Source: Devosia yakushimensis
Lineage (GTDB): Bacteria; Pseudomonadota; Alphaproteobacteria; Rhizobiales; Devosiaceae
NCBI RefSeq assembly: GCF_030159855.1
Contig: NZ_BSNG01000001.1
Location: 2,790,001-2,854,000, forward strand
DNA: 64,000 nt
Reading direction: 5' to 3'
Shown: positions 1-8,732 of the stretch, in pieces
Layout: every line of letters starts with the position of its first letter
Position numbering within the stretch: the stretch's first letter is position 1
Position numbers and translations under genes: made by a program
The notes under the pieces: model-generated
Database searches by the model: none
What the model was told of the DNA's origin: nothing
Seen by the model: the letters and a program-made list of their open reading frames with translations, nothing else

Positions 1-64
1 CGCGCGACTTAAAAGGCGCCCCGGATTTACCCCGGGTCAAAGCCGGGCCGAGGGGAGCGAGCGG

Positions 65-454
65 ATGGCAAAACCGCAAGATACCAAAGGCCAGGATAGT
101 GGCGCTGACGGGGTGACGCGCGATCTCGCATCGCGTATTGCCTCTGCCAAGCGGAGCCGCGCAGCCGAGGACAATAGAGCCTCGGCAAATGGTTCCCACG
201 ACACGAGCAGCATGGCGCGCGGTATGCGCATCGGCACTGAATTCGTGGCGGCGATCGTGATAGGGGGCATTCTCGGCTACCTGATCGATCTTGGACTGGG
301 CACCAGCCCCTGGGGATTGCTCATCATGTTCATGATGGGTTTTGCCGCTGGAATACTCAACGTCACCCGAGCGGTGGCCGAACTGAATGCCGCATCGCCT
401 CCCCCGCCTGGGCCCAAGCCTGACGCGGAAGACGACAAGCGGATTGAACACTGA
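65..454 (+). CDS. atpI: F0F1 ATP synthase assembly protein AtpI/AtpZ-like
   Basis: Small membrane protein that helps assemble the c-ring of ATP synthase. The 129-residue product has a charged N-terminal half (about residues 1-50), two hydrophobic helices (about 60-78 and 82-104) and a proline-rich acidic tail. Two short helices and first place in the F0 operon are typical of alphaproteobacterial AtpI. The start follows a purine-rich stretch (gaggggagcgag). atpB begins 24 bp downstream on the same strand. Function is inferred from family and position. Confidence 0.9.
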   Translation: MAKPQDTKGQDSGADGVTRDLASRIASAKRSRAAEDNRASANGSHDTSSMARGMRIGTEFVAAIVIGGILGYLIDLGLGTSPWGLLIMFMMGFAAGILNVTRAVAELNAASPPPPGPKPDAEDDKRIEH

Positions 455-478
455 TGACGACGCGCAAGGGGCTCTGTT

Positions 479-1252
479 TTGGCCGGTACTGACCCGATCC
501 ACCAGTTTGTCATCGAGGACATGATTCCGATCCATGTCGGGGGCGATGGCACCGCAGGAAGCGGATTGAACCTGTCCTTCACCAATTCGTCGCTCTTTAT
601 GGTGCTGACGGTTGCTGCAATCACCACTTTCGTGCTGCTCGCTTCGAGCCGCAAGCAGCTGGTCCCCTCCAGACTGCAGCTCATGGGTGAGCTGTCCTAC
701 GAATTCGTGGCCAATATGCTCAGAAGCTCGGCCGGCACCGAGGGGATGAAGTTCTTCCCCTTCGTGTTCTCGCTGTTTGCCTTCGTGCTGACGGCCAACA
801 TGTTCGGCATGATCCCCTATTTCTTCACCGTCACCAGTCATATCATCGTCACGGTGGCGCTGGCCGTTCTGGTGATGAGCGTGGTGGTGATCTACGGTTT
901 CGTCCGTCACGGCTTCAAATTCCTCAAGCTCTTCGTGCCCTCGGGCGTGCCCGGCTATGTGCTGCCCATCGTGGTGCCGATCGAAATCATTTCGTTCCTG
1001 TCGCGCCCGGTCAGCCTTTCTGTCCGACTGTTTGGCAATATCCTGGCCGGTCATATCACGCTCAAGGTCTTTGCTGGCTTCGTGGTTAGCCTCGGCACGC
1101 TGGGCGCCCTGGGCTGGCTCGGCGCCGTGCTGCCGCTGATCATGACGGTGGCGATCACAGCCCTCGAATTCCTCGTTGCAGCAGTGCAGGCCTATGTGTT
1201 TGCAGTTCTGACTTCGATGTATCTCAACGACGCGGTTCACCCTTCACACTGA
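479..1252 (+). CDS. atpB: F0 ATP synthase subunit a
   Basis: Membrane subunit a, which forms the two proton half-channels against the c-ring. The 257-residue product is strongly hydrophobic and carries the family signature SVRLFGNILAGH; its Arg (about R183) is the essential stator arginine. The frame opens with TTG at 479, preceded by aaggggc as a ribosome-binding site; the nearby ATG at 454 is in another frame. Length is usual for the family. It lies between atpI and atpE. Confidence 0.97.
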   Translation: MAGTDPIHQFVIEDMIPIHVGGDGTAGSGLNLSFTNSSLFMVLTVAAITTFVLLASSRKQLVPSRLQLMGELSYEFVANMLRSSAGTEGMKFFPFVFSLFAFVLTANMFGMIPYFFTVTSHIIVTVALAVLVMSVVVIYGFVRHGFKFLKLFVPSGVPGYVLPIVVPIEIISFLSRPVSLSVRLFGNILAGHITLKVFAGFVVSLGTLGALGWLGAVLPLIMTVAITALEFLVAAVQAYVFAVLTSMYLNDAVHPSH

Positions 1253-1314
1253 GCGTTGAGTCCCTCAACGGCGGGCCCCGCCGGCAAACTACGACCCTTG
1301 AAAGGACTACAAAA

Positions 1315-1542
1315 ATGGAAGCTGAAGCCGCAAAGTTCATCGGCGCTGGTATCGCAACTCTGGGTATGGCTGGCGCCGCCCTTGGCGTGTCGAACATCTT
1401 CTCGAACTTCCTGTCGGGCGCCCTGCGCAACCCGTCGGCTGCTCCGAGCCAGACCGGTAACCTGATTTTCGGTATGGCCATGACCGAAGCTCTGGGCATC
1501 TTCTCGTTCCTGGTTGCCCTGATCCTGCTGTTCGTCGCCTAA
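1315..1542 (+). CDS. atpE: F0 ATP synthase subunit c
   Basis: Ring-forming proteolipid that carries protons in F0. The 75-residue product is a two-helix hairpin: a glycine/alanine-rich first helix, a polar loop with R-N-P (residues 38-40), and a second helix with the proton-carrying acid at E58. The start ATG follows aaaggac at good spacing. Nothing at the carboxylate site suggests sodium specificity, but that cannot be settled by eye. Two hairpins follow the gene before atpF'. Confidence 0.97.
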   Translation: MEAEAAKFIGAGIATLGMAGAALGVSNIFSNFLSGALRNPSAAPSQTGNLIFGMAMTEALGIFSFLVALILLFVA

Positions 1543-1565
1543 TAGCGGCGCGACTGCCTGTATTC

Positions 1566-1614
1566 CGCAGCCGGGACACTCCCGGCTGCGCTCTATTGAC
1601 CGGCTTTCCGCCGG
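1566..1614 (+). promoter_or_regulatory. Two hairpins between atpE and atpF'
   Basis: The 100-bp gap after atpE holds an 11-bp perfect stem (1566-1576 with 1580-1590, loop CAC) and a smaller one (CCGGC at 1600-1604 with GCCGG at 1610-1614). No U-tract follows either, so they are unlikely to be full terminators. A stabilising or attenuating role that favours subunit c mRNA, needed in many copies, is plausible but inferred. Confidence 0.5.
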
Positions 1615-1642
1615 CTGACCGGATTTAACGGGACCTCACCTG

Positions 1643-2284
1643 ATGGTAACGCAAGCCTACGCCCAAGAGGCAGCAGCCCCGGCTGAAGAACATGTCGATG
1701 GCGCGGTCGATGCGACCCATGCCGATCCGGCACATGCCGACCCCACCGCCGATACCCATGCGACCACCGAGGCGCATGGCGAAGATCACGGTTCGGGTGT
1801 CTTCCCGCCGTTCGATCCGGCGACCTTCCCCTCGCAATTGCTCTGGCTGGCGATTTCCTTTGCCGCGCTCTACCTGCTGATGAGCAAGGTGGCCCTGCCC
1901 CGCGTCGGCTCCATCCTGGCCGATCGCAAGGCACGGATCGACGCTGATCTGGCCGCGGCCGATGCCAGCCGCCAGAAGACCGACGCTGCCATTGCCGCCT
2001 ATGAGACGGCCCTGGCGGAAGCCAAGTCGAAAGCTCAGGGCATCGCGACCCAGACCAGCGACGCGATCAAGGCCGAACTGGCAACCAAGCGCCAGGCGGT
2101 GGAAGCCGATCTCTCCGCCAAGGTCAGCGCCGCCGAAACGCGGATCGCCGCGACCAAGGCGGAAGCCATGACCCATGTCGATGAGATTGCCGCCGAAACG
2201 GCGCAGACCGTCGTCACTCAGCTCGTGGGCGATATCCCGACCGATGGCGTCAAGGCGGCCGTCGCCAAGGCGAGCAAGGAGTAA
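1643..2284 (+). CDS. atpF': F0 ATP synthase subunit b' (peripheral stalk)
   Basis: One of two unlike b-type stalk subunits found in alphaproteobacteria and phototrophs. The 213-residue product has a long N-terminal extension (residues 1-60), one membrane helix (about 66-83) and a long alanine/charged coiled coil that would reach the F1 head. The extension is unusual, with six histidines between residues 17 and 49 among Asp and Glu. It is followed 5 bp later by atpF, with which it should form a heterodimer. Confidence 0.93.
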   Translation: MVTQAYAQEAAAPAEEHVDGAVDATHADPAHADPTADTHATTEAHGEDHGSGVFPPFDPATFPSQLLWLAISFAALYLLMSKVALPRVGSILADRKARIDADLAAADASRQKTDAAIAAYETALAEAKSKAQGIATQTSDAIKAELATKRQAVEADLSAKVSAAETRIAATKAEAMTHVDEIAAETAQTVVTQLVGDIPTDGVKAAVAKASKE

Positions 2285-2289
2285 GCACG

Positions 2290-2775
2290 ATGGAATGGAT
2301 GGACAATAGCTTCTGGGCCACTGTCGGGCTCGTGCTGTTCCTGGGCCTGATCACCTATTTCGGCGTGCCGCGCGTTATCGGCCGGATGCTCGACAAGCGC
2401 ATCCAGCAGATTGCGGACGAGCTCGAAGCAGCCAAGAAGCTGCGCGAGGAAGCCGCCGCTCTGCTGGTAGAATATGAGCAGAAGCGCGTCGCTGCTGAGT
2501 CGGAAGCCGAAGGCATTATCGCCGCGGCCAAGCAGGAAGCCGAACGTCTCACCGCCGAAGCCCAGACCTCGCTGGCCGATCTCGTTGCCCGCCGCACCCG
2601 CGCCGTGGAAGACAAGATCGCCCAGGCCGAAGCCCAGGCTATCGCCGAAGTGCGTGGCCGCTCGGCCGACGTCGCCATCGAGGCGGCCCGTACCGTGCTC
2701 ACCGACGAAATGGCCAAGAAGGGCGGCCAGGTCATCGATCGCGCCATCGCCGATGTGGGCAGCCGGTTGAACTGA
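2290..2775 (+). CDS. atpF: F0 ATP synthase subunit b
   Basis: Peripheral-stalk subunit b. The 161 residues comprise a short N-terminus, one membrane helix (about residues 8-26) and a continuous charged helix rich in Ala, Glu, Lys and Arg, as expected for the dimeric stator. The gene starts 5 bp after atpF' (spacing gtaagcacg) and is the last gene of the F0 operon; a rho-independent terminator follows 25 bp later. The F1 genes are not in this window, which matches the separated F0 and F1 operons of alphaproteobacteria. Confidence 0.95.
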   Translation: MEWMDNSFWATVGLVLFLGLITYFGVPRVIGRMLDKRIQQIADELEAAKKLREEAAALLVEYEQKRVAAESEAEGIIAAAKQEAERLTAEAQTSLADLVARRTRAVEDKIAQAEAQAIAEVRGRSADVAIEAARTVLTDEMAKKGGQVIDRAIADVGSRLN

Positions 2776-2800
2776 GGCGTTCAGTTGGATTGAGTTTTGA

Positions 2801-2827
2801 GGGCGGGCCGCGAGGTCCGCCCTTTTT
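2801..2827 (+). terminator. Rho-independent terminator of the F0 operon
   Basis: GGGCGGGCC pairs with GGTCCGCCC (one G-U pair) around a GCGA tetraloop, followed directly by TTTTT and TGTTT. It lies 25 bp after the atpF stop codon and before the gcv promoter region, so it separates the two operons. Confidence 0.9.
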
Positions 2828-2901
2828 GTTTGAGGGGGTATTGCGGGACCATCGTCTCCACCTCCCGATAAAAATCGCTGTGCCCATATCCACGCCCGCG
2901 A

Positions 2902-2930
2902 TTGACGCCCCAAGGAATCTCCACCATGGT
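2902..2930 (+). promoter_or_regulatory. Possible promoter for the gcv leader
   Basis: TTGACG (2902-2907) and CATGGT (2925-2930) are 17 bp apart. A start about 7 bp further on would put the first transcribed base at the beginning of the glycine riboswitch. The -35 box is good; the -10 box matches the consensus at only three positions, so this is a weak call. Confidence 0.35.
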
Positions 2931-2937
2931 GCGCGTG

Positions 2938-3117
2938 ACTGCGGGAGAGATTGGATTTTCTCCAGCGCCGAAGGAGCAACCGCCCCGGAAACTCTCAGGC
3001 AAAAGGACCGCAGCACCGCTACAACTCTGGAAAGCGGACCCGCATAGGCGCGGTCCCACCGAAGGAGCAACCGGCGCTCAGCCGGGAAATCTCTCAGGTG
3101 ATGAGGACAGAGGGGGC
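2938..3117 (+). promoter_or_regulatory. Tandem glycine riboswitch upstream of gcvT
   Basis: Two aptamers lie in series. The first runs from about 2940 to 3011, with GCGGGAGAGA, then GCCGAAGGAGCAACCG, then CTCTCAGGCAAAAGGACCG. The second runs from about 3024 to 3117, with CACCGAAGGAGCAACCGG and then TCTCTCAGGTGATGAGGAC. These are the conserved cores of the glycine (gcvT) RNA, joined by a short linker. It lies directly before the glycine cleavage operon, where it normally turns expression on when glycine is abundant. The expression platform in the last 60 bp before the gcvT start is not obvious by eye. Confidence 0.96.
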
Positions 3118-3178
3118 ACGGAATTCGCCGCAAGGCGAGTGTAGTCGTGTCGCCTTGTTCATTTTCCGGGAAGCGTTG

Positions 3179-4348
3179 ATGGCCGATAGCTCCGCCGAAA
3201 CTCTCAAAACCACACCGCTTTATGAGCGGCATGTCGCGGCCGGTGGCCGCATGGTGCCGTTTGGCGGCTATAGCCTGCCGGTGCAATATGCCCCCGGCAT
3301 CATGGCCGAGCACAAATGGACGCGCGAGCATGCGGGGCTGTTCGATGTCAGCCATATGGGGCCGAGCTTTCTCGAACTCAGCACCAGGACTGGCGACGCC
3401 GAGGCCGATCACGCCGCCATCGCCGCCATTATCGAGCCGCTGATCTGCGGCGATATTGCGAGCCTCAAGCCCGGCCAGATCCGCTATACGCTGCTGCTCA
3501 ATGCCGAGGGCGGCACGATGGACGACCTGATGGTCGCCCGATCGCCGCGTTATCCCGGCTCGCTTTATATCGTGGTCAATGCCGGGACCAAGGAGGCCGA
3601 TTTCGCCCATATCGCCAAGGCGGCCGGCGACCGCGCCAAGGTCACCCGCGCCGATGACGAGGCCCTGCTGGCGCTGCAAGGGCCGGAAGCCATTGACGTG
3701 TTGAGCGCATTGCTGCCGGGCGTGGTGGAACTGGGCTTCATGCAATATGGCCCGTTCGACTGGGAAGGACGCACGCTCATTGTCTCGCGCTCCGGCTATA
3801 CCGGGGAGGATGGCTTTGAAATCCTGGCGCCGGCGAGCCTGGCCAGTGCGTTATGGGACAAGCTTCTGGCCGACGAACGCGTAAAGCCGATCGGCCTTGG
3901 CGCGCGCGATAGCCTGCGGCTCGAAGCCGGCCTGCCGCTTTACGGCCACGACCTCAACGAGACCATTTCGCCCACTGAGGCAGCGCTTAATTTCGCCATT
4001 TCCAAGCGCCGCCGCGAGGCCGCCGATTTCCCTGGCGCCGCGCGCATTCTCAAGGAATTTGCCGGCGAGCTGACGCGGGTGCGCGTCGGTATCCGCTTTG
4101 AGGGCCGCTTGCCGGTGCGCGAGGGGGCCGAACTGGTCGATGAATCGGGTTGCGTCATGGGCCAGGTCACCTCGGGCGGCTTTGCGCCCAGCCTCGATGC
4201 CCCAATCGCCATGGGCTATCTGCCCCCGTCTGACGCTTATGAAGGGGCGCCCGTGATCGCCATGGTGCGGGGCAAGCCGGTTTCCGGCACGGTCGTCGCC
4301 ATGCCTTTCGTGCCCCACCGCTATTTCCGCAAAACCAAATCCAGTTGA
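3179..4348 (+). CDS. gcvT: Glycine cleavage system T protein (aminomethyltransferase)
   Basis: Takes the methylene group from aminomethylated H protein to tetrahydrofolate and releases ammonia. The 389-residue product begins TPLYERHVAAGGRMVPFGG (after a short leader), typical of GcvT, and contains DVSHMG and the D-x-L-R-L-E-A motif near residue 245. The frame stays open upstream through the riboswitch, but homology begins at the ATG at 3179, preceded by gggaag, so that start is chosen. It is the first gene of gcvT-H-PA-PB. Confidence 0.97.
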   Translation: MADSSAETLKTTPLYERHVAAGGRMVPFGGYSLPVQYAPGIMAEHKWTREHAGLFDVSHMGPSFLELSTRTGDAEADHAAIAAIIEPLICGDIASLKPGQIRYTLLLNAEGGTMDDLMVARSPRYPGSLYIVVNAGTKEADFAHIAKAAGDRAKVTRADDEALLALQGPEAIDVLSALLPGVVELGFMQYGPFDWEGRTLIVSRSGYTGEDGFEILAPASLASALWDKLLADERVKPIGLGARDSLRLEAGLPLYGHDLNETISPTEAALNFAISKRRREAADFPGAARILKEFAGELTRVRVGIRFEGRLPVREGAELVDESGCVMGQVTSGGFAPSLDAPIAMGYLPPSDAYEGAPVIAMVRGKPVSGTVVAMPFVPHRYFRKTKSS

Positions 4349-4358
4349 GGGATCTGCC

Positions 4359-4724
4359 ATGACCACCAAGTTCACCCCTGACCACGAATATATTCGCGTC
4401 GAGGGCGCGACCGGCATTGTGGGGATCACGCCCTATGCGCAGGAACAGCTTGGAGACATCGTCTTTGTCGAGCTTCCTGCCGTCGGCAAGGTGTTCAAGA
4501 AAGGCGACGAAGCCGCTGTCGTTGAATCGGTCAAGGCCGCTTCGGAGATCTATGCGCCGGTCTCGGGCACCGTCACCGAGGTCAATGACGCGCTGAGCAA
4601 CGAGCCGGGACTGATCAATTCCGATCCCGAGGCGGCCGGCTGGATGTTCAAGATCGCCCTCAGCGATGCGAGCGAGCTGGACGGCCTGCTCGACGATGCC
4701 GGTTATGCCGAACTGACGAAGTAA
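4359..4724 (+). CDS. gcvH: Glycine cleavage system H protein
   Basis: Lipoyl carrier that shuttles the aminomethyl group between the P, T and L proteins. The 121-residue product has the family start (FTPDHEYIRVEG), the GITPYAQEQLGDIVFVELP block, and ESVKAASEIYAPVSG, where K59 is the lipoylated lysine. It begins 10 bp after gcvT. A palindromic repeat (4731-4762) separates it from gcvPA. Confidence 0.98.
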   Translation: MTTKFTPDHEYIRVEGATGIVGITPYAQEQLGDIVFVELPAVGKVFKKGDEAAVVESVKAASEIYAPVSGTVTEVNDALSNEPGLINSDPEAAGWMFKIALSDASELDGLLDDAGYAELTK

Positions 4725-4730
4725 GAAAGT

Positions 4731-4762
4731 CCCCCTCCCTACCCTCCCCATAAGGGAGGGGG
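4731..4762. repeat. Family C palindromic repeat, half unit, between gcvH and gcvPA
   Basis: CCCCCTCCCT (4731-4740) and AGGGAGGGGG (4753-4762) form a perfect 10-bp inverted repeat in the 66-bp gap inside the gcv operon. It resembles one arm of the larger C/T-rich units seen elsewhere in the window. It would form a hairpin in the operon mRNA; an effect on gcvPA expression is inferred only. Confidence 0.75.
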
Positions 4763-4790
4763 TTCTCGCCACATACTGGAAGCCCTGCCC

Positions 4791-6134
4791 ATGCGCTACC
4801 TCCCCCATTCCGACCATGAACGCGCCGAGATGCTTGGCGTCATCGGCGCGGCCGATATCGATGCCCTGTTCAGCGCCGTGCCCAAAAAGGCGCTCAAGAG
4901 CTTTGATCTCGGCCTGCCCGCCCATAGCCCAGAATTTCTGGTCGAAGCGCATATGCGGGCGCTGGCGGCCAAGAACCATGCGGGGGCGGATGGCCCGTTC
5001 TTCGTGGGAGCGGGGGCCTATCGGCACCATGTGCCGGCGACGGTCGATCACCTGATCCAGCGCTCGGAATGGCTCACGGCCTATACGCCCTACCAGCCGG
5101 AAATCTCGCAGGGCACGCTGCAGATGCTGTTCGAATTCCAGACCCAGGTGGCCAAGCTCACCGGCATGGATGTGGCCAATGCCAGCCTTTATGACGGCTC
5201 GACCGGCACGGCCGAAGCGGTGCTGATGGCCCGGCGCCTCACCAAGCGCAGCAAGATCGTGCTGTCGGGCGGGCTTCATCCGCATTATCGCGATGTGGTG
5301 CGGGCCTATCTCAAGGATGATGCCGACCTCGAAATCCTTTCGGCCTCGCCCGAAGGCCAGGGCGATATCCTGGACCATATCGACGAGACGACTGCGGCCA
5401 TCGTTATCCAGACGCCGGACTTCTACGGCCATCTGCGCAACCTCAAGACCGCGGCTGACGCTGCCCATGCCAAGGGCGCGCTGCTGATCGTGGTGATTAC
5501 CGAAGTGGTGTCGCTGGGCCTGCTGGAAGCGCCCGGCGCTTTAGGTGCCGATATCGTGGTGGCCGAGGGCCAGTCGATCGGCAATGCGCTTAATTTCGGC
5601 GGGCCCTATCTGGGGCTCATGGCCACGCGCAAGGAATTCATCCGCCAGATGCCGGGGCGGCTCTGCGGCGAGACGGTGGATGCCGATGGACAGCGCGGCT
5701 TCGTGCTGACGCTCTCTACCCGCGAACAGCATATCCGCCGCGAAAAGGCGACCAGCAATATCTGCACCAATTCGGGGCTCTGTGCGCTCGCCTTCTCGAT
5801 CCATATGGGTCTCTTGGGCGAAGCTGGCTTTACCCGTCTTGCCCGGCTCAACCATGCCAATGCCTGCACCCTGGCCGATGCGCTTGAGGGCGTGCCGGGG
5901 GTGCGCGTGCTCAACAAGACCTTCTTCAATGAGATGACCATCAGTACGCCCCTGCCCGGCGCGGCGCTGATCGAACGACTGGCGGCGCGCGGCATTCTGG
6001 GTGGCGTGCCGGTCAGCCGGCTTATTCCCGATGATCCGGCGGTCGGCAATCTCATCATCCTGGCCGCCACCGAACTCACCAGTGCTGCCGACATCGCCGC
6101 GCTCTGCACCGCTCTTTCGGAGGAACTGCAATGA
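4791..6134 (+). CDS. gcvPA: Glycine dehydrogenase (decarboxylating) subunit 1
   Basis: N-terminal half of the P protein, which decarboxylates glycine with PLP. The 447-residue product starts MRYLPHSDHERAEML and contains the conserved blocks PYQPEISQGTLQMLFEFQ and ATSNICTNSGLCALAF. In many bacteria P protein is one chain of about 950 residues; here it is split, and the other half, gcvPB, overlaps the stop codon by 4 bp (ATGA), which implies translational coupling and a 1:1 complex. Confidence 0.97.
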   Translation: MRYLPHSDHERAEMLGVIGAADIDALFSAVPKKALKSFDLGLPAHSPEFLVEAHMRALAAKNHAGADGPFFVGAGAYRHHVPATVDHLIQRSEWLTAYTPYQPEISQGTLQMLFEFQTQVAKLTGMDVANASLYDGSTGTAEAVLMARRLTKRSKIVLSGGLHPHYRDVVRAYLKDDADLEILSASPEGQGDILDHIDETTAAIVIQTPDFYGHLRNLKTAADAAHAKGALLIVVITEVVSLGLLEAPGALGADIVVAEGQSIGNALNFGGPYLGLMATRKEFIRQMPGRLCGETVDADGQRGFVLTLSTREQHIRREKATSNICTNSGLCALAFSIHMGLLGEAGFTRLARLNHANACTLADALEGVPGVRVLNKTFFNEMTISTPLPGAALIERLAARGILGGVPVSRLIPDDPAVGNLIILAATELTSAADIAALCTALSEELQ

Positions 6135-7678
6135 GCATGAACAATCAGGGCCGCCCCACCGGCACCGGCACTTCGGGCTTTGCCTCCACCTCCGGTTCGG
6201 CCATGTTGCCGAACGAACCGCTGCTGTTCGAAATCGGCGATAATGAGCATTCCGGCGTCGACCTGCCGGAGGTCAAGATTTCGGGCGACCGGCTGAGCGG
6301 CTTCGAGCGCAAGAGCCCGCTCGACCTGGCCGGGCTGACCGAGCCCGAGGCAATGCGTCATTATGTGCGCCTGTCGCGCCTCAATCACTCGATCGACAGC
6401 GGCATGTATCCGCTGGGCTCGTGCACGATGAAGCACAATCCGCGTCTAAACGAGAAGATGGCGCGCTTGCCCGGCTTTGCCGATATCCATCCGCTGCAGC
6501 CGGTTTCGACCGTGCAGGGGGCGCTCGAGCTGATGAACCAGCTTTCGCACTGGCTGATGACGCTGACCAATACCGCAGCCGTGGCGCTGACGCCCAAGGC
6601 CGGCGCGCATGGCGAATTGCTGGGCATGATGGCGATCAAGGCCGCGCAGGATGCTGCCGGGCAGAGCCATCGCACTATCGTACTGGTGCCCGAAAGCGCG
6701 CATGGCACCAATCCGGCAACCGCCGCTTTCCTGGGCTATAGCGTCAAGCCGATTCCGGCCCGGGCCGATGGCACGGTGGATGTGCAGGCGGTCAAGGATG
6801 CGCTCTCGCCCGACGTGGCCGCAATCATGCTGACCAATCCGAACACCTGCGGCCTCTTCGAGCCGCAAGTCATCGAGATCGCCGAAGCCGTGCATGCGGC
6901 TGGCGCGTTCTTCTACTGCGACGGGGCCAATTTCAACGCTATCATGGGCGTGGTGCGACCAGGCGATCTTGGGATCGACGCCATGCATATCAACCTGCAC
7001 AAGACCTTCTCGACGCCGCATGGCGGGGGCGGGCCGGGCGCGGGTCCGGTCGTGCTCTCGGCAGCGCTGGCGCCGTTTGCGCCGGTGCCTTTCGTGCGCA
7101 GAGGCGAGCATGGGCTGGAGCTGGTGGAACACGAAGAGGGCCAGGCACTGGGGCGCATCACCGCCTTCCAGGGCCAGATGGGCATGTATGTCCGCGCGCT
7201 CACCTATATGCTCAGCCATGGCGGGGATGGCCTCGCCCAGGCGGCGCAGGATGCCGTGCTCAATGCCAATTACATCAAGGCGCGGCTGGCCCATGCCTTC
7301 TCCGTGCCGTTTGACGATTACCCGACCATGCATGAGGCGCTGTTCGATGACAGTTTCCTGGCCGGAACGGGTGTCACCACGCTCGATTTCGCCAAGGCGC
7401 TGATCGACGAGGGTTTCCACCCCATGACCATGTATTTCCCCCTGGTCGTGCATGGCGCCATGCTGATCGAACCCACCGAAAGCGAAAGCAAGCAGACGCT
7501 GGACCGCTTCTGCGCGGTAATGGAAGAACTGGCCGCCGATGCCAAGGCGGGTAATGCCGAGCGGTTCACCTCGGCGCCGATGAAGGCCCCGCGCCGCCGG
7601 CTGGACGAGACACGGGCAGCGCGCAGCCCGATCTTGAAGTGGGAAAAGCCGGAGGTTGAGCTGAAGGCAGCTGAATAG
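6131..7678 (+). CDS. gcvPB: Glycine dehydrogenase (decarboxylating) subunit 2
   Basis: C-terminal half of the P protein and holder of the cofactor site. The 515-residue product has GSCTMKHNPR near the start of the catalytic domain and HINLHKTFSTPHGGGGPG, where K291 is the PLP lysine. It runs about 20 residues longer at its N-terminus than the conserved core; that stretch is rich in Gly, Ser and Thr. Last gene of the gcv operon; a large inverted repeat lies between it and the convergent methyltransferase. Confidence 0.97.
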   Translation: MSMNNQGRPTGTGTSGFASTSGSAMLPNEPLLFEIGDNEHSGVDLPEVKISGDRLSGFERKSPLDLAGLTEPEAMRHYVRLSRLNHSIDSGMYPLGSCTMKHNPRLNEKMARLPGFADIHPLQPVSTVQGALELMNQLSHWLMTLTNTAAVALTPKAGAHGELLGMMAIKAAQDAAGQSHRTIVLVPESAHGTNPATAAFLGYSVKPIPARADGTVDVQAVKDALSPDVAAIMLTNPNTCGLFEPQVIEIAEAVHAAGAFFYCDGANFNAIMGVVRPGDLGIDAMHINLHKTFSTPHGGGGPGAGPVVLSAALAPFAPVPFVRRGEHGLELVEHEEGQALGRITAFQGQMGMYVRALTYMLSHGGDGLAQAAQDAVLNANYIKARLAHAFSVPFDDYPTMHEALFDDSFLAGTGVTTLDFAKALIDEGFHPMTMYFPLVVHGAMLIEPTESESKQTLDRFCAVMEELAADAKAGNAERFTSAPMKAPRRRLDETRAARSPILKWEKPEVELKAAE

Positions 7679-7690
7679 CGGGCATCGAAG

Positions 7691-7805
7691 TACCCCCTCC
7701 TACCCTCCCCCTGATAGGGGGAGGAACCGCCTTGTGACTAGAACTCGATCCAGTTCCAAGGGTGGAGATATCCCTCCCCCTATCAGGGGGAGGCTAGGAG
7801 GGGGT
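7691..7805. repeat. Family C large inverted repeat between convergent genes
   Basis: Arms 7691-7725 and 7771-7805 are near-perfect inverted copies (about 33 of 35 bp), and each arm is itself palindromic around CCCCTGATAGGGG or CCCCTATCAGGGG. The 45-bp centre is unremarkable. It fills the gap between gcvPB and the minus-strand methyltransferase gene and could act as a bidirectional transcription stop. Confidence 0.85.
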
Positions 7806-7821
7806 ATCCCCACCCCCAGTT

Positions 7822-8586
7822 CTATCCCAGCTTCACCGCCCGCAACCCCAGAAACAGCGGAAACTCCCCGGCCGCCCGCCGATCAGCCTTGCTGTCCCCC
7901 TGCCCCGGCAGATCACTCACCTCCCTTATGTCGGTCAACGCCAGGCCTGCTCTGGCCAACGCTTCGGCATAGGCCCCGAGCGGGCGGTGATAGCTGCGGG
8001 TGGTACCGCTGGCATGGGATTGCATCGGCACGGCCAGCGGCGTCAGGTAGGAATCGAGGCGGCGGAACTTGAGGCCCCTGCCCTCATCCCAGCCCCAGCC
8101 GCTCTGGCGCGGCACGCGGAAACAGGGATGCAGCATAACCATGGCGAGCCGCCCGCCAGGCTTGAGCAGCCGGGCGGCATTGTCCATCGCATCCCCGAGC
8201 GGATTAATATCCTGAATGGAGAGCAGGAAACTCGCTCCGTCGAAGCCGCCCGCCGGCAGGTCGGCATGCCGTGGCAGATTGGTAGCATCTCCGACATGGA
8301 AGCGCCCGACCCGGCCGTGATTGCGCCGCGCCTCGGCAATGAGCTTTGGCGAGAGGTCCACGCCGATGAAACGGGCGCCGCGCGCGGCCACTGGCGGCGC
8401 GAGAATGCCCGGGCCGCAGCCCAGATCGGCAATATGCTCTCCGGCCCGTGGATCGAGCAATTCGAGCAACAGGGGCACGGCAAGGGTGCGGTGATAGCGG
8501 CTGCCATTGGTGCCGGTCCAACCGGCATACCAATGGGCGACAGCGTCCCAGCTCTGCGAGCGGGCGCGATTGAGGTTCTTTTTCAT
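7822..8586 (-). CDS. Class I SAM-dependent methyltransferase
   Basis: The 254-residue product carries the SAM-binding motif IADLGCGPGILAPPVAARGA, then FIGVDLSPKLI with the acidic motif II residue, a Rossmann-like methyltransferase of the Methyltransf_11/25 kind. The substrate is unknown. I chose the ATG at 8586, where the recognisable fold begins (MKKNLNRARSQSWD). The frame is open for another 33 codons to a GTG at 8685, and that GTG overlaps the stop of an 11-codon frame (GTGA), so a longer product by translational coupling is possible. Neither start has a strong ribosome-binding site. Confidence 0.85.
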   Translation of the reverse strand: MKKNLNRARSQSWDAVAHWYAGWTGTNGSRYHRTLAVPLLLELLDPRAGEHIADLGCGPGILAPPVAARGARFIGVDLSPKLIAEARRNHGRVGRFHVGDATNLPRHADLPAGGFDGASFLLSIQDINPLGDAMDNAARLLKPGGRLAMVMLHPCFRVPRQSGWGWDEGRGLKFRRLDSYLTPLAVPMQSHASGTTRSYHRPLGAYAEALARAGLALTDIREVSDLPGQGDSKADRRAAGEFPLFLGLRAVKLG

Positions 8587-8732
8587 GGATGGTCTCAAAA
8601 TCTCGAAAAGCTGTTCGAGAGATGAGACGGCGCCGGTTTCGGAATTTTGGCCCACAGCCTTTTGGCCAGAATCCCGCAGGCTCACGCCGGCCGCATGACG
8701 GCCGGGCGTTCAGTCATGGATCGGCACCGCCT

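Noticed and set aside
2951..3178. Open reading frame running from the riboswitch into gcvT
   Set aside because: The frame is open by chance. The sequence carries two conserved glycine aptamers, and GcvT homology starts at the ATG at 3179.
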